A stretch of DNA of 64,000 nucleotides from a virus. The notes beneath the pieces are model-generated. The model was not told where the DNA came from and searched no databases. It was given only the letters and a program-made list of their open reading frames with translations. The stretch covers positions 1 through 64,000 of the IMG/VR virus record IMGVR_UViG_3300009181_000043, one strand, 5' to 3'. Position numbers and translations under genes: made by a program. Below are positions 6,420 through 14,571 of this stretch, piece after piece; the stretch's first letter is position 1, and each line of letters begins with the position of its first letter.

Positions 6420-7676
6420 ATGGCAAGCCCTTGTAATAGTCTCAATGTTCAAACCGTCAAAGTGAGTCAGCTTAGTAGTATCAGTCGTACTATTAAACCG
6501 AGTGACAGCTTTTTGGTGATTCAGAATGATGCTACCAAAACGTCCCGCAAAGCAACATTTGCAAATCTATTGACATTTTTGTCAACTGTGCCGACGGGAT
6601 CATATTCTGGTAGTTTCAGCGGCAGTGCCCGTGGTCATTTTACTGGTAGTTTTACTGGTAGTTTCAAAGGCTATATGAGTGCGTCGAATGCATTCCACAA
6701 CAAAGTTGCATTTCATGGATCAGCAAGTTGGGCAGCAAATGCAAATCACGCATTGACGGCCGACACTGTAATTGGTTCAACAACAGGAACGGGAACTGTA
6801 AATCAGTTTACATATTGGACGGGACTAAATACATTGGGTTCTACTCCGTATTTGACCATCGATTCCACAAAAAATAACATCAGTCAGACAAATCTGCCGG
6901 GTCGTATAATGGTTAATCGACCATTTGATTTTGGAAGTAGCGCAGCCAGTGAGATGCCGCAAATCATTCAATACTCACAATCATACGAATTGTATGAAGT
7001 TGGTCTACAGGCAGCCAACAACTACATTCGCACTGGTAAAAACTTTGCAATCTTTTACTCTGGTTCTTATAGCGTTGGTGCCACTGATGGTGGTAAAGAA
7101 GCAATTTGGAGTCCAGATAAATCCGTAAATGTTGGAAAAAGTGGTTGGACAGTTGTGGGTGTGAGACAACGTTTGTTTGGTATTGGTCATTTTCCAAAAT
7201 CGAGTCAAGTGAATGCGCAGTGTCATGTGCATTTGAGTAGTTCATTTGGTTGGCCAGGAGGTTATGATCCAAACGCCAATGTTTGGTTAGTTACATCTGG
7301 TAGTAGTTTCACTAAGTTGGCGAGACTGAGTGGAGCCGGGCAATTGGACGTTAAGGGTGATATCGTTGCATATTCAACGTTTGCATCATCCGACGCACGT
7401 CTTAAAAATGATATTCAACCAATCGAAGATGGTTATGATAAATTGAGTAATTTGAACCCAGTTTCGTTTACTTGGGAGTCAAATGAGCGTCCAGATTTTG
7501 GTTTGATCGCACAGGAAGTTGAAGAACTGTATCCAGAGTTTGTCAAAGAAGACATGAATGGATACAAAGCGGTCAAATACAATTCTTTCATACCATTGTT
7601 GATCAAAACTGTACAAGAACAACAAGAACAAATTTTTGATTTATTGAAACGTATTGAATCATTGGAATCTGAATAA
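6420..7676 (+). CDS. Tail fibre with S74 intramolecular chaperone
   Basis: A 418-residue protein. The N-terminus has the IKPSDSFLVIQNDATKTSRKATF motif shared with the preceding fibre. Residues about 60-85 are SGSFSGS-type repeats. The middle is a putative receptor-binding part. From residue about 322 comes a Peptidase_S74 chaperone: SSDARLKNDIQPI, the DFGLIAQEVEELYPE segment and a C-terminal coiled coil (QEQQEQIFDLLKRIESLE). In this family the chaperone trimerises the fibre and then cuts itself off just before the Ser-Asp of the first motif. The free-standing end suggests a short trimeric fibre or tailspike. Confidence 0.88.
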   Translation: MASPCNSLNVQTVKVSQLSSISRTIKPSDSFLVIQNDATKTSRKATFANLLTFLSTVPTGSYSGSFSGSARGHFTGSFTGSFKGYMSASNAFHNKVAFHGSASWAANANHALTADTVIGSTTGTGTVNQFTYWTGLNTLGSTPYLTIDSTKNNISQTNLPGRIMVNRPFDFGSSAASEMPQIIQYSQSYELYEVGLQAANNYIRTGKNFAIFYSGSYSVGATDGGKEAIWSPDKSVNVGKSGWTVVGVRQRLFGIGHFPKSSQVNAQCHVHLSSSFGWPGGYDPNANVWLVTSGSSFTKLARLSGAGQLDVKGDIVAYSTFASSDARLKNDIQPIEDGYDKLSNLNPVSFTWESNERPDFGLIAQEVEELYPEFVKEDMNGYKAVKYNSFIPLLIKTVQEQQEQIFDLLKRIESLESE

Positions 7677-7679
7677 GGT

Positions 7680-9572
7680 ATGTCCAACGTTAATCGACTC
7701 AATAGAAGTGGACCATTGTCATTTTCAGAATTGACATTGGGATCTCCATATAGTTCCATCAGTGATTTATTGAGCAATATAGAAAGTGTACCCACACAAA
7801 ACGTATCTGTCTCAGCGTCGTTGTCGTTGCTGCGATCATGGACCGGTGATCCAACGGATAACACCAAAACATTATATGGTGTTGGCACTGGTCTTGTTAG
7901 TTACGATAGTGTTGTGGATGCCAAGCTGAGTGAATTCTACGGTGCAAATTATTTGAGCGCATCTATCAAACCAAATGGTAGTGGGCGTTGGGACGTTAAA
8001 ATCTGGCCAGATAGTGTAGTATACAATTCCAATTATTTAACACAAGAAACGTCGAGTCGAGTGTATCGGTACAGTGTGTATTCAAAACCACTCACAGGAA
8101 CATCGTTTGTAAAACAGTCTGCGTATGTAAAATCAAATGTGGCGGAACAGTCTGTTGTGAATTTAACATCGGACCGAATCTATAAAGTTGTATTGAAGGA
8201 TGTTGTTTCAAACGCTTTCACCTCTAGTTTTTTCACGGGTTCGTGTGGAGTTCCAGCGGGTAGTGTTGGTAGTAATGTGTATTTAGATTCTGGAACTACA
8301 ACGACTATCGCTGCCGCCAGAGATGCGATTATTGCTGGAATTTCTAAATCTGGTTTGGATTCAAATCGCCAATCCGATGTTATTCAAATCGCAAAAATTT
8401 TGGCAAATTTTGTTGACCAACCGAATACATTATCACTCACTGGATATGTTCGCAATGCAACATCAACAACTAGTTGGCCGGCCGGTGGCACCCGCAGCTT
8501 TGATTTTGAGGGATTTATTAGTAGAATAGTGCAAGGTGGAAATTACTATGCTGGGCTAGTAACTTGTAGTGGTGGAAATTCTTTTGTTGGAAACCCTGCG
8601 ACAACTTATCAATACGGTATAGATCAAGTGTATACGACATCTGGTCAATCTAGTATGGTCATATTTGCGTTGGCACCAGTGTCTTCGATTTCTGGCTGTT
8701 CGGCTTTACCAACCGACGCAATTTCAAACATAGTTGTGACCCAAAATTGTTTTTCACCAGCACAAACAATTAATCCATTAGTTACTACAGCAGATGTCAA
8801 TTTTACTGGTAGTGCAATATTTGTGAATCCAAGCACCAATGCACATTCAGCAACATATACACTAAATGCTGATTGGATCAATACCGTAAATAATAAATCT
8901 TTGTACGATGGCAATCAACAGTTGTTACCAGCATTTTCACCAAGTACGTTTACTTTATCTGTGGGTCAAAGTAAAAAAGTGACCTATGCGTTTGGTAAAA
9001 ATTATTGGCACAATGCCATTCAAAGTTCAAGCTTTTCAACGAGAGGATCTTTCACCGCAGTATTTAGTGGTGGAGCCACACTGGTTGGGTATATAACATC
9101 CACAATGGATAAAAATGTTTGTATGGGTAGTGGTGGTCAAGGTGGTGGCGGAGGATGTCCTGCTGCGTGGCAATTGATGGAAACAAAAGAAAGAGGGTTT
9201 ATTCCAGCAAGAGAAATTGTTGTGGGTATGCACTTGCGTGATCCACAAATTGGTGTTTGGAATAGAGTAAATGTGGCATATGTTAGTCGTGCTCCAATTT
9301 ACAGAACCATTATTGATGGTGTTGCGTTTGATGTTGATAATAGCCATAAATGGCCTGTTGGTAACGACACTTGGAAGCAAGTGGTTGACATCAAACCGGG
9401 TGATACTCTTGAAGGTGTTAATAACAAGACGTTATTTGTCAACGATAATTATTTATTGCTTAAGGATGCTGAGTACATGCATTTGAATTGTGATAATCAC
9501 AGATTTGTTATGGGATCGGATGTTATTGGTCATAATGGAAGCGCATCTTGGTTGGTGACCAAAAAATTCTGA
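7680..9572 (+). CDS. Adhesin-like protein with C-terminal Hint domain
   Basis: A 630-residue protein. About 480 residues of Ser/Thr/Val-rich, beta-structured sequence are followed by a glycine linker (GGQGGGGG) and then a Hint (hedgehog/intein) domain at about 493-619. C493 is the first nucleophile. The NSHKWPV segment resembles intein block B, VVDIKPGDTL carries the usual Gly-Asp, and NHRFVMGSDVIGHN ends in the terminal His-Asn. Eleven residues follow. No homing nuclease insert is present. Like bacterial intein-like (BIL) domains, it could cleave itself at C493. Three nucleotides separate it from the preceding fibre, so they form one operon. Confidence 0.75.
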   Translation: MSNVNRLNRSGPLSFSELTLGSPYSSISDLLSNIESVPTQNVSVSASLSLLRSWTGDPTDNTKTLYGVGTGLVSYDSVVDAKLSEFYGANYLSASIKPNGSGRWDVKIWPDSVVYNSNYLTQETSSRVYRYSVYSKPLTGTSFVKQSAYVKSNVAEQSVVNLTSDRIYKVVLKDVVSNAFTSSFFTGSCGVPAGSVGSNVYLDSGTTTTIAAARDAIIAGISKSGLDSNRQSDVIQIAKILANFVDQPNTLSLTGYVRNATSTTSWPAGGTRSFDFEGFISRIVQGGNYYAGLVTCSGGNSFVGNPATTYQYGIDQVYTTSGQSSMVIFALAPVSSISGCSALPTDAISNIVVTQNCFSPAQTINPLVTTADVNFTGSAIFVNPSTNAHSATYTLNADWINTVNNKSLYDGNQQLLPAFSPSTFTLSVGQSKKVTYAFGKNYWHNAIQSSSFSTRGSFTAVFSGGATLVGYITSTMDKNVCMGSGGQGGGGGCPAAWQLMETKERGFIPAREIVVGMHLRDPQIGVWNRVNVAYVSRAPIYRTIIDGVAFDVDNSHKWPVGNDTWKQVVDIKPGDTLEGVNNKTLFVNDNYLLLKDAEYMHLNCDNHRFVMGSDVIGHNGSASWLVTKKF

Positions 9573-9604
9573 GTTATTTTGTCCAAGAAGAAGCGTTCTT
9601 GTTG

Positions 9605-9614
9605 ATATTTATAT
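9605..9614 (+). promoter_or_regulatory. Putative late promoter octamer (ATATTTATAT)
   Basis: TATTTATA at 9606-9613 ends 3 nt before the ATG at 9617. Confidence 0.4.
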
Positions 9615-9616
9615 TT

Positions 9617-10726
9617 ATGATTAAATTCAAACATCTAGTGATTTTCACATCCATGCTGATTGCGGGCTGTGCTGCATTTTTTAGTGTATACGGTATTGGT
9701 CTTTTGTTTTCTGGAGCTATTGTTGCCGCAATGATAATGGCCAGTGCATTGGAACTTGGCAAGCTAGTAACAACATCGTGGTTATTTCGCTATTGGAACA
9801 TTGCCAATAGATTGATGAAAGTTTACATGGTAACTGCGGTTATTGTGTTGATGTGCATTACATCTCTGGGTATTTTTGGATATTTAACCGCAGCATTTCA
9901 AAAGAGTTCGTTGGAAACTGAATTGAGCATGACCAAGATTGTTGCCTTGGAAACTCAAAAGACACAAGAGTTTAAGAAAGTTGACAATGTTAGAATTACT
10001 ATTGACAAACTATTGAGTTTGCGTAGTTCACAAGAATCTAGATTGAGTCAAACCCTTACCAACGCAATCATCGCTCGCAATCCGATTCAGATGCAAAATA
10101 TTCAGAATCAGATCAATGATCAAATTTCTGATCTAAATAAACAGATCGATGCGGAAAATACCAAGTTGAAGGATGCTGGTGATAAGTCTACCAAGATAGA
10201 CGATGAAATTTTCAAACTCAAAATTGACAACAGTCAAAAGAAAGATATTACCACATTCAAATTTGTTGCGGATGAGTTTAATACCGATATTCGCCACGTT
10301 GTTAAGTGGTTTATTGTTGTGTTGATCACGGTTTTTGATCCATTGGCTGTGGTGTTGTTGTTGGCATACAATATGAGTTCCAATACACGCCAAAATAGCG
10401 AGCAAGATTTTCAAATGTATGGTGAAGAAAAAGTAGCTGCACCAGCACCAGTTGAACCAGCACCAGTTGAACATGAAAATATCAGAGAGGTTGAGAAAAT
10501 CGTTGAAGTTGAAAAGCCAGTAGACAGAGTTGTTGATCGTGTTGTTGAAGTGGAAAAGCCTGTGGATCGTGTTGTTGATCGTGTTGTTGATCGTGTTGTT
10601 GAAGTGGAAAAGCCTGTGGATAGAATTGTTGATAGGATCGTTGAAGTGGACAGACCCATAGTAGAAACCATCGTAAAAAAAATTAAAAACAAAACTCAAG
10701 GCGGCCGGGGATTGTTTAGTTTCTAA
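9617..10726 (+). CDS. Membrane protein with coiled coil and VDRVV repeats
   Basis: A 369-residue protein. Three N-terminal hydrophobic segments (about residues 5-25, 28-50 and 75-100) precede a long coiled coil rich in Lys, Asp, Gln and Leu (about 105-210). A fourth transmembrane segment follows (WFIVVLITVFDPLAVVLLLAYNM, about 235-257). The cytoplasmic-like tail has APVEPAPVE and many copies of VEKPVDRVVDRVV. A longer frame reaches back to 9548 inside the previous gene, but ATG 9617 sits 3 nt after the TATTTATA octamer and opens with a basic membrane-anchor sequence. Function unknown. It may be an inner-membrane lysis, exclusion or signalling protein. Confidence 0.7.
   Translation: MIKFKHLVIFTSMLIAGCAAFFSVYGIGLLFSGAIVAAMIMASALELGKLVTTSWLFRYWNIANRLMKVYMVTAVIVLMCITSLGIFGYLTAAFQKSSLETELSMTKIVALETQKTQEFKKVDNVRITIDKLLSLRSSQESRLSQTLTNAIIARNPIQMQNIQNQINDQISDLNKQIDAENTKLKDAGDKSTKIDDEIFKLKIDNSQKKDITTFKFVADEFNTDIRHVVKWFIVVLITVFDPLAVVLLLAYNMSSNTRQNSEQDFQMYGEEKVAAPAPVEPAPVEHENIREVEKIVEVEKPVDRVVDRVVEVEKPVDRVVDRVVDRVVEVEKPVDRIVDRIVEVDRPIVETIVKKIKNKTQGGRGLFSF
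10510..10660 (+). repeat. Tandem repeats encoding VEKPVDRVVDRVV
   Basis: Units of GTTGTTGATCGT and GTTGAAGTGGAAAAGCCTGTGGAT recur in frame within the membrane-protein tail. Exact copies at the DNA level imply recent expansion or recombination. Confidence 0.75.
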
Positions 10727-10785
10727 AATAAAAATTCGTTTCTCACAGCGGGAACTATATATTACTATGTTAGAAAGTCCCACAC

Positions 10786-10920
10786 ATGAATAACGAAGAA
10801 CTTTTAGAATTGCGGCGAATTTTGCTAGAAGCAAACGAAAATAACGATTGGTTCGCTATACACGATGCTGTTGAATTCATAGACGAATTCATCGAGTGGG
10901 GTGACCAAGAAGAAGTATAA
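10786..10920 (+). CDS. Small acidic hypothetical protein
   Basis: A 44-residue acidic protein (MNNEELLELRRILLEANEN..., ending EEV). It is helical by composition, with many Glu and Asp and two Trp. It lies in a 200-nt gap between the membrane protein and the next coiled-coil gene and ends 11 nt before the latter. Composition and spacing favour a real gene, but no family is recognised. Confidence 0.5.
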   Translation: MNNEELLELRRILLEANENNDWFAIHDAVEFIDEFIEWGDQEEV

Positions 10921-10931
10921 TATCAAAATAT

Positions 10932-11426
10932 ATGATTACATCAATTCCTCAAAATGCGCTTATTGCGCTAGTTATAACAACCGTGCTGTTTCTAGGGAGC
11001 AGCATTTTTCTTTATATAACCCTAAGAAAATCTGAGTCACAGCTTGTTGAAAATCAGAAGAAGTTGGCTGATTACGAATTAGCATTCAAGGCTCAAAAAG
11101 ATCTTTCGCAAATTATGACAACTGGAGTTGCAACATTTTTGCAAATTTCCGTGAATGAATCTTTGAAGCGGGTGGAAGATTTGGAGATTCAACTCAAAGA
11201 ATTTGATACTACAAATTCCGAATTGACTCAGTGGGTTACCGATTTTCAAAAACTTACAGGAAATGTGTATAAACAGTTGAAATCTATCGATGAGCGTGGT
11301 ATGTTTGAAAAAGATGATGACGTTGGCTTCCTTTTCCAGGATATGTTGGGGATCATCACCGAATATAACAGAAGGGTTAATTTTAATGATAATAATACCG
11401 CCGATGAAAAACAAACGCAAAAGTAA
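10932..11426 (+). CDS. Membrane-anchored coiled-coil protein
   Basis: A 164-residue protein with one N-terminal transmembrane helix (residues about 8-30). A predominantly helical, charged region with coiled-coil character (SESQLVENQKKLADYELAF; SLKRVEDLEIQLKEFDTTN) and an acidic, Asn-rich tail follow. Its last 23 nt overlap the start of the late sigma factor gene in another frame. It has no recognised family. The pairing with another membrane coiled-coil gene upstream suggests related roles at the inner membrane. Confidence 0.65.
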   Translation: MITSIPQNALIALVITTVLFLGSSIFLYITLRKSESQLVENQKKLADYELAFKAQKDLSQIMTTGVATFLQISVNESLKRVEDLEIQLKEFDTTNSELTQWVTDFQKLTGNVYKQLKSIDERGMFEKDDDVGFLFQDMLGIITEYNRRVNFNDNNTADEKQTQK

Positions 11427-12429
11427 GGTATCTTCCGCTAAAGTGAAGACCGCAAAACTTTTGTCAAAAACCAAAAAAGACAAAAAGCAGAAGACTACTG
11501 TAGTTTACAAAGTAACTGATACTAAGAAAATCAAGAATGTAAAAAAGATTAAAAACGCTAAACCGGTAGATACCAACGTCGAAGTCGTCGCAACCGAGGT
11601 GATTGACTTACCTATTCAGACGATTGTTAAAAGCATAGAAGTTCGTAGAGATGTTGATGTTGAACCGCTGGTAAATACTGATAGTGGTGATGATGACACA
11701 GCCGATACTCTAAACGAGGATGGTACTAGGAAAGTGCGTCGTCGTGGTAGAAATAAGAAAAACAAGATCTACTTTAGCAAAGCTACTGAAGATGCCATTA
11801 TTGAATTCAACGCTGAAGAAGATATGGATAAGCGTAACCTTATCTATAATGAGCGAATTAAGTTTAGTTTTGAAAAGCTGGTCGAAAACATTTATAACAC
11901 ATTCAAATTCACGTATTTTGACACCGGCCCAATTGAAGTTCAACGTGAAACAGTTTCACATCTGGTAACAAACATACACAAGTTTCAAGCGGGTAAAGGC
12001 AAAGCATTTAGCTATTTTAGCATTGTTGCAAAGAACTATTTGATCTTCCACAACAACAATAACTACAAACGATTCAATCAACATGTGGACATCAGTGAAA
12101 CACCAAGTGAAGACTCAGTTTGTTTGCAAACTGAAGACAAGCATCATTATGATGTGCAGACCAAGGAATTCATGAAACTGCTGATTGACTATTGGGAAAA
12201 AAACGTTACCAAGATCTTTAGTAAAACGAAGGATTTGAATATTGCGTATGCTGTTATTGAGTTGTTCCGTAACTGCGAACGCATCGAGAACTTTAACAAA
12301 AAGACACTGTATCTGTTGATTCGGGAAATCAGCAATTGTAAGACGCAACAGATTACCAAGGTTTTGAATAGGATGAAGGGTTATCAATCCCAAATATCAC
12401 AGAACTATACTGATCAGGGTGTAATTTAA
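11404..12429 (+). CDS. 55: Late-transcription sigma factor (gp55-like)
   Basis: A 341-residue protein. The first ~130 residues are a Lys-rich then acidic extension not found in the 185-residue T4 gp55. The remaining ~210 residues resemble phage late sigma factors. RNLIYNERIKFSFEKLVENIYNTFKF is a region-2-like helix, and GKAFSYFSIVAKNYLI matches the conserved -10-reading segment of gp55-type proteins. The protein would direct host RNA polymerase to late promoters, with a sliding clamp and a gp33-like coactivator in T4. ATG 11404 is chosen within the end of the upstream gene. A terminator follows. Confidence 0.8.
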   Translation: MKNKRKSKVSSAKVKTAKLLSKTKKDKKQKTTVVYKVTDTKKIKNVKKIKNAKPVDTNVEVVATEVIDLPIQTIVKSIEVRRDVDVEPLVNTDSGDDDTADTLNEDGTRKVRRRGRNKKNKIYFSKATEDAIIEFNAEEDMDKRNLIYNERIKFSFEKLVENIYNTFKFTYFDTGPIEVQRETVSHLVTNIHKFQAGKGKAFSYFSIVAKNYLIFHNNNNYKRFNQHVDISETPSEDSVCLQTEDKHHYDVQTKEFMKLLIDYWEKNVTKIFSKTKDLNIAYAVIELFRNCERIENFNKKTLYLLIREISNCKTQQITKVLNRMKGYQSQISQNYTDQGVI

Positions 12430-12459
12430 CCATTGCCACAATTTTAAGTATAAAAACAA

Positions 12460-12487
12460 AACCAATCGACAAAACGATTGGTTTTTC
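12460..12487 (+). terminator. Rho-independent terminator
   Basis: Perfect 9-bp stem AACCAATCG/CGATTGGTT (12460-12468/12475-12483) followed by TTTC. It directly abuts the next octamer. Confidence 0.85.
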
Positions 12488-12496
12488 TATTTATTG
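12487..12496 (+). promoter_or_regulatory. Putative late promoter octamer (CTATTTATTG)
   Basis: TATTTATT at 12488-12495 ends 4 nt before the ATG at 12500 and immediately follows a terminator. It would open the baseplate operon. Confidence 0.5.
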
Positions 12497-12499
12497 AGT

Positions 12500-12850
12500 A
12501 TGGATACAAACTTTGAAATTTACAAAGGCAAGAACTTTTCGGGTCTTTGCAAAGATATTGTTAAAAACTCTGAGAGCAAGAAGGATCAAATTGATATTCT
12601 TATCTCTGAGTTACGTTCTTTGATCAAAACTGTGAATGATGCCATTATTATTGTGCCTCTCATTAAAGACTATTACGACGTGGGTGTGAAGAATGACGAG
12701 CAACTGGTGAAGCTGGCATCTATCGTTCAAAAATTAGTAGCAAAGGGTGAAGCTAGTGGTGAAGGTAATGGTATGATTTTAAGCGAAGACGAACGTAGAC
12801 AGTTGATGGAAGACGTTGTGTCTATCGCAGGTGTATCCAAAACTAAATAA
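12500..12850 (+). CDS. Small helical protein heading baseplate operon
   Basis: A 116-residue, mainly helical protein. A first helix lies around KKDQIDILISELRSLIKTVNDA, and the C-terminal region contains a Gly-rich turn and LSEDERRQLMEDVVSIAG. ATG 12500 is preferred over an in-frame TTG at 12494, which lies inside the octamer. The next gene follows after 2 nt. The position suggests a small baseplate or tail-completion protein, but the family is not recognised. Confidence 0.6.
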   Translation: MDTNFEIYKGKNFSGLCKDIVKNSESKKDQIDILISELRSLIKTVNDAIIIVPLIKDYYDVGVKNDEQLVKLASIVQKLVAKGEASGEGNGMILSEDERRQLMEDVVSIAGVSKTK

Positions 12851-12852
12851 TC

Positions 12853-14565
12853 ATGGCTGATTCATCTACCAACATTGAAAGATACGTTCAGACTCAAAAT
12901 CCGTCTGGTCGTGGCAGCGACCCACTCAATTTAGTTGGAGCCAATCCAAACTTCCAACTTGCGGTTGTTGTTGATATCATTCTAAATGATCAACACCCAT
13001 TCTTCAGTAAAGAAGCTGATAATCTGCGTTCAAAAGGACCTGTTACCGTGGGTCCACAACAGATTCCCGTAAACTACAACAACGATGTACCAAACAGCAG
13101 GGACATCGATTATAGTTATATTGGTAGAGCCAAGATTCGTATTTTGGAATTGGAAAAAAAGACGCCTGTGGAAAAGTTGCCATGGGCAATTCCTCTGGAT
13201 AATACCATTACTCAATATCCATTGTTGAATGAACAAGTTTTGGTTTTGAAAGTAGGTGGAAATTTCTACTATACAAAACCGTTTAACAAATCCAACTTCG
13301 TTGGAGCCAATGTTGATTATGTTACCGAAGAGTCGTTGAGCCAAGATCACACATCGGCATCACCGGTAAATCCCGATGCACTCCGCAAGAGTTATTTATC
13401 ACATCCATATTTCAAAGCTATAACCAAAACTGGTTATTTGGGCAACTACTTTATACTCAATCCTTTTATTCGTAGTGTTCGTAAATTTGAAGGTGACACT
13501 GTGGTCGAAAGTCGATTCGGTCAAAGCATCAGATTTACGGCGTATGACGTTGATAGAAACAATGATAAATCTACAAACCCATCATACGCACTCAACGCTA
13601 ATCTGTTTAGAGAGTCAGTGAACGGTGGATATGGTAACCCAAGAATTATTTTGCGCAACAGACAGCGCAATATTGCGTTGGATAAGCCACAAAAATTACA
13701 TCCAAAACTACCACCAATCCCGGTGATAACTCCCCGTGAAAAAAACTACGGTGGACAAATTGAAGAAGACATTAACAACGACGGTACCACGGTTGAGATT
13801 AACAGTGGGCCTGCTGTGAGTAGATGGGTTACCACCGTATACAAAAGCATGTTTGGTGTTGGTAAAGATCAAAAACCAATGGAGGAACAACCGATGTTTA
13901 ATCCACAAGGATCAACATCATACCAGATGCCTACATTGAACGGTGATCAATTCATTCTTAATACAGATCGTATAGTGTTGAGTAGTCGGTTTGCAGAAAC
14001 ATTACACTTCAGCAAACGTCGGTATGGTATTGTTACGGATTCCGAATATACAGTTGATGCTAATGATCAGATTGTACTTACTACCAACCGAGCAGCGTGT
14101 TTGAATGCTCCGCAAATATTTTTGGGACAATACGGTGAAACCAACGAACCAGCTTTGATGGGGCAGACCACTGTGGATTGGTTGTATGATCTTTGTAATT
14201 GGTTATTGGATCACGTTCATTGGCACCACCACGTACATCCACATCCCCATGGGCACGAAGATGCTGGTCAAATCGATAACACCAATACCAATGATGCAAA
14301 TCCAGATCAAACACAAATCCCCGTGCAACAGATCAAGCTAAAATTGTTGCGAGACAATCTTCACAAAACACTGAGTCGCCGTGTATTTCTTACAGGTGGT
14401 GGATATGCACCTGGAGCCAATGGTGTTAAACCTATTGGTAGTGCTGGCGAATGTGTAGCACCAGTGCAAATCAACACGGTTACTGGTGAGGGTGTACTGG
14501 GCGAGTTCAAGGGTAGAAATCGTCGTGAAGGTCCAGTACAGATTGAATTTGAATTTGAAAATTAA
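12853..14565 (+). CDS. Probable baseplate hub/spike-like structural protein
   Basis: A 570-residue protein. The N-terminal 200 residues include a small beta-barrel-like segment (AKIRILELEKK, LNEQVLVLKVGGNFYYTKPF) as in OB-fold spike proteins. Residues about 370-450 contain ILNTDRIVLSSR, IVLTTNRAACLNAPQIFLG and then ALMGQTTVDWLYDLCNWLLDH, a pattern common in phage spike and baseplate proteins. A histidine cluster (HWHHHVHPHPHGHE, about 454-470) could bind metal, as HxH motifs do in spike tips. A gp5/VgrG-like role is inferred from this and from its position before gp25 and gp6. No lysozyme domain is seen. Confidence 0.6.
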   Translation: MADSSTNIERYVQTQNPSGRGSDPLNLVGANPNFQLAVVVDIILNDQHPFFSKEADNLRSKGPVTVGPQQIPVNYNNDVPNSRDIDYSYIGRAKIRILELEKKTPVEKLPWAIPLDNTITQYPLLNEQVLVLKVGGNFYYTKPFNKSNFVGANVDYVTEESLSQDHTSASPVNPDALRKSYLSHPYFKAITKTGYLGNYFILNPFIRSVRKFEGDTVVESRFGQSIRFTAYDVDRNNDKSTNPSYALNANLFRESVNGGYGNPRIILRNRQRNIALDKPQKLHPKLPPIPVITPREKNYGGQIEEDINNDGTTVEINSGPAVSRWVTTVYKSMFGVGKDQKPMEEQPMFNPQGSTSYQMPTLNGDQFILNTDRIVLSSRFAETLHFSKRRYGIVTDSEYTVDANDQIVLTTNRAACLNAPQIFLGQYGETNEPALMGQTTVDWLYDLCNWLLDHVHWHHHVHPHPHGHEDAGQIDNTNTNDANPDQTQIPVQQIKLKLLRDNLHKTLSRRVFLTGGGYAPGANGVKPIGSAGECVAPVQINTVTGEGVLGEFKGRNRREGPVQIEFEFEN

Positions 14566-14571
14566 TATACT

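Noticed and set aside
10133-10834. Antisense open frame over the VDRVV repeats
   Set aside because: It mirrors the repeats and lacks a start signal.
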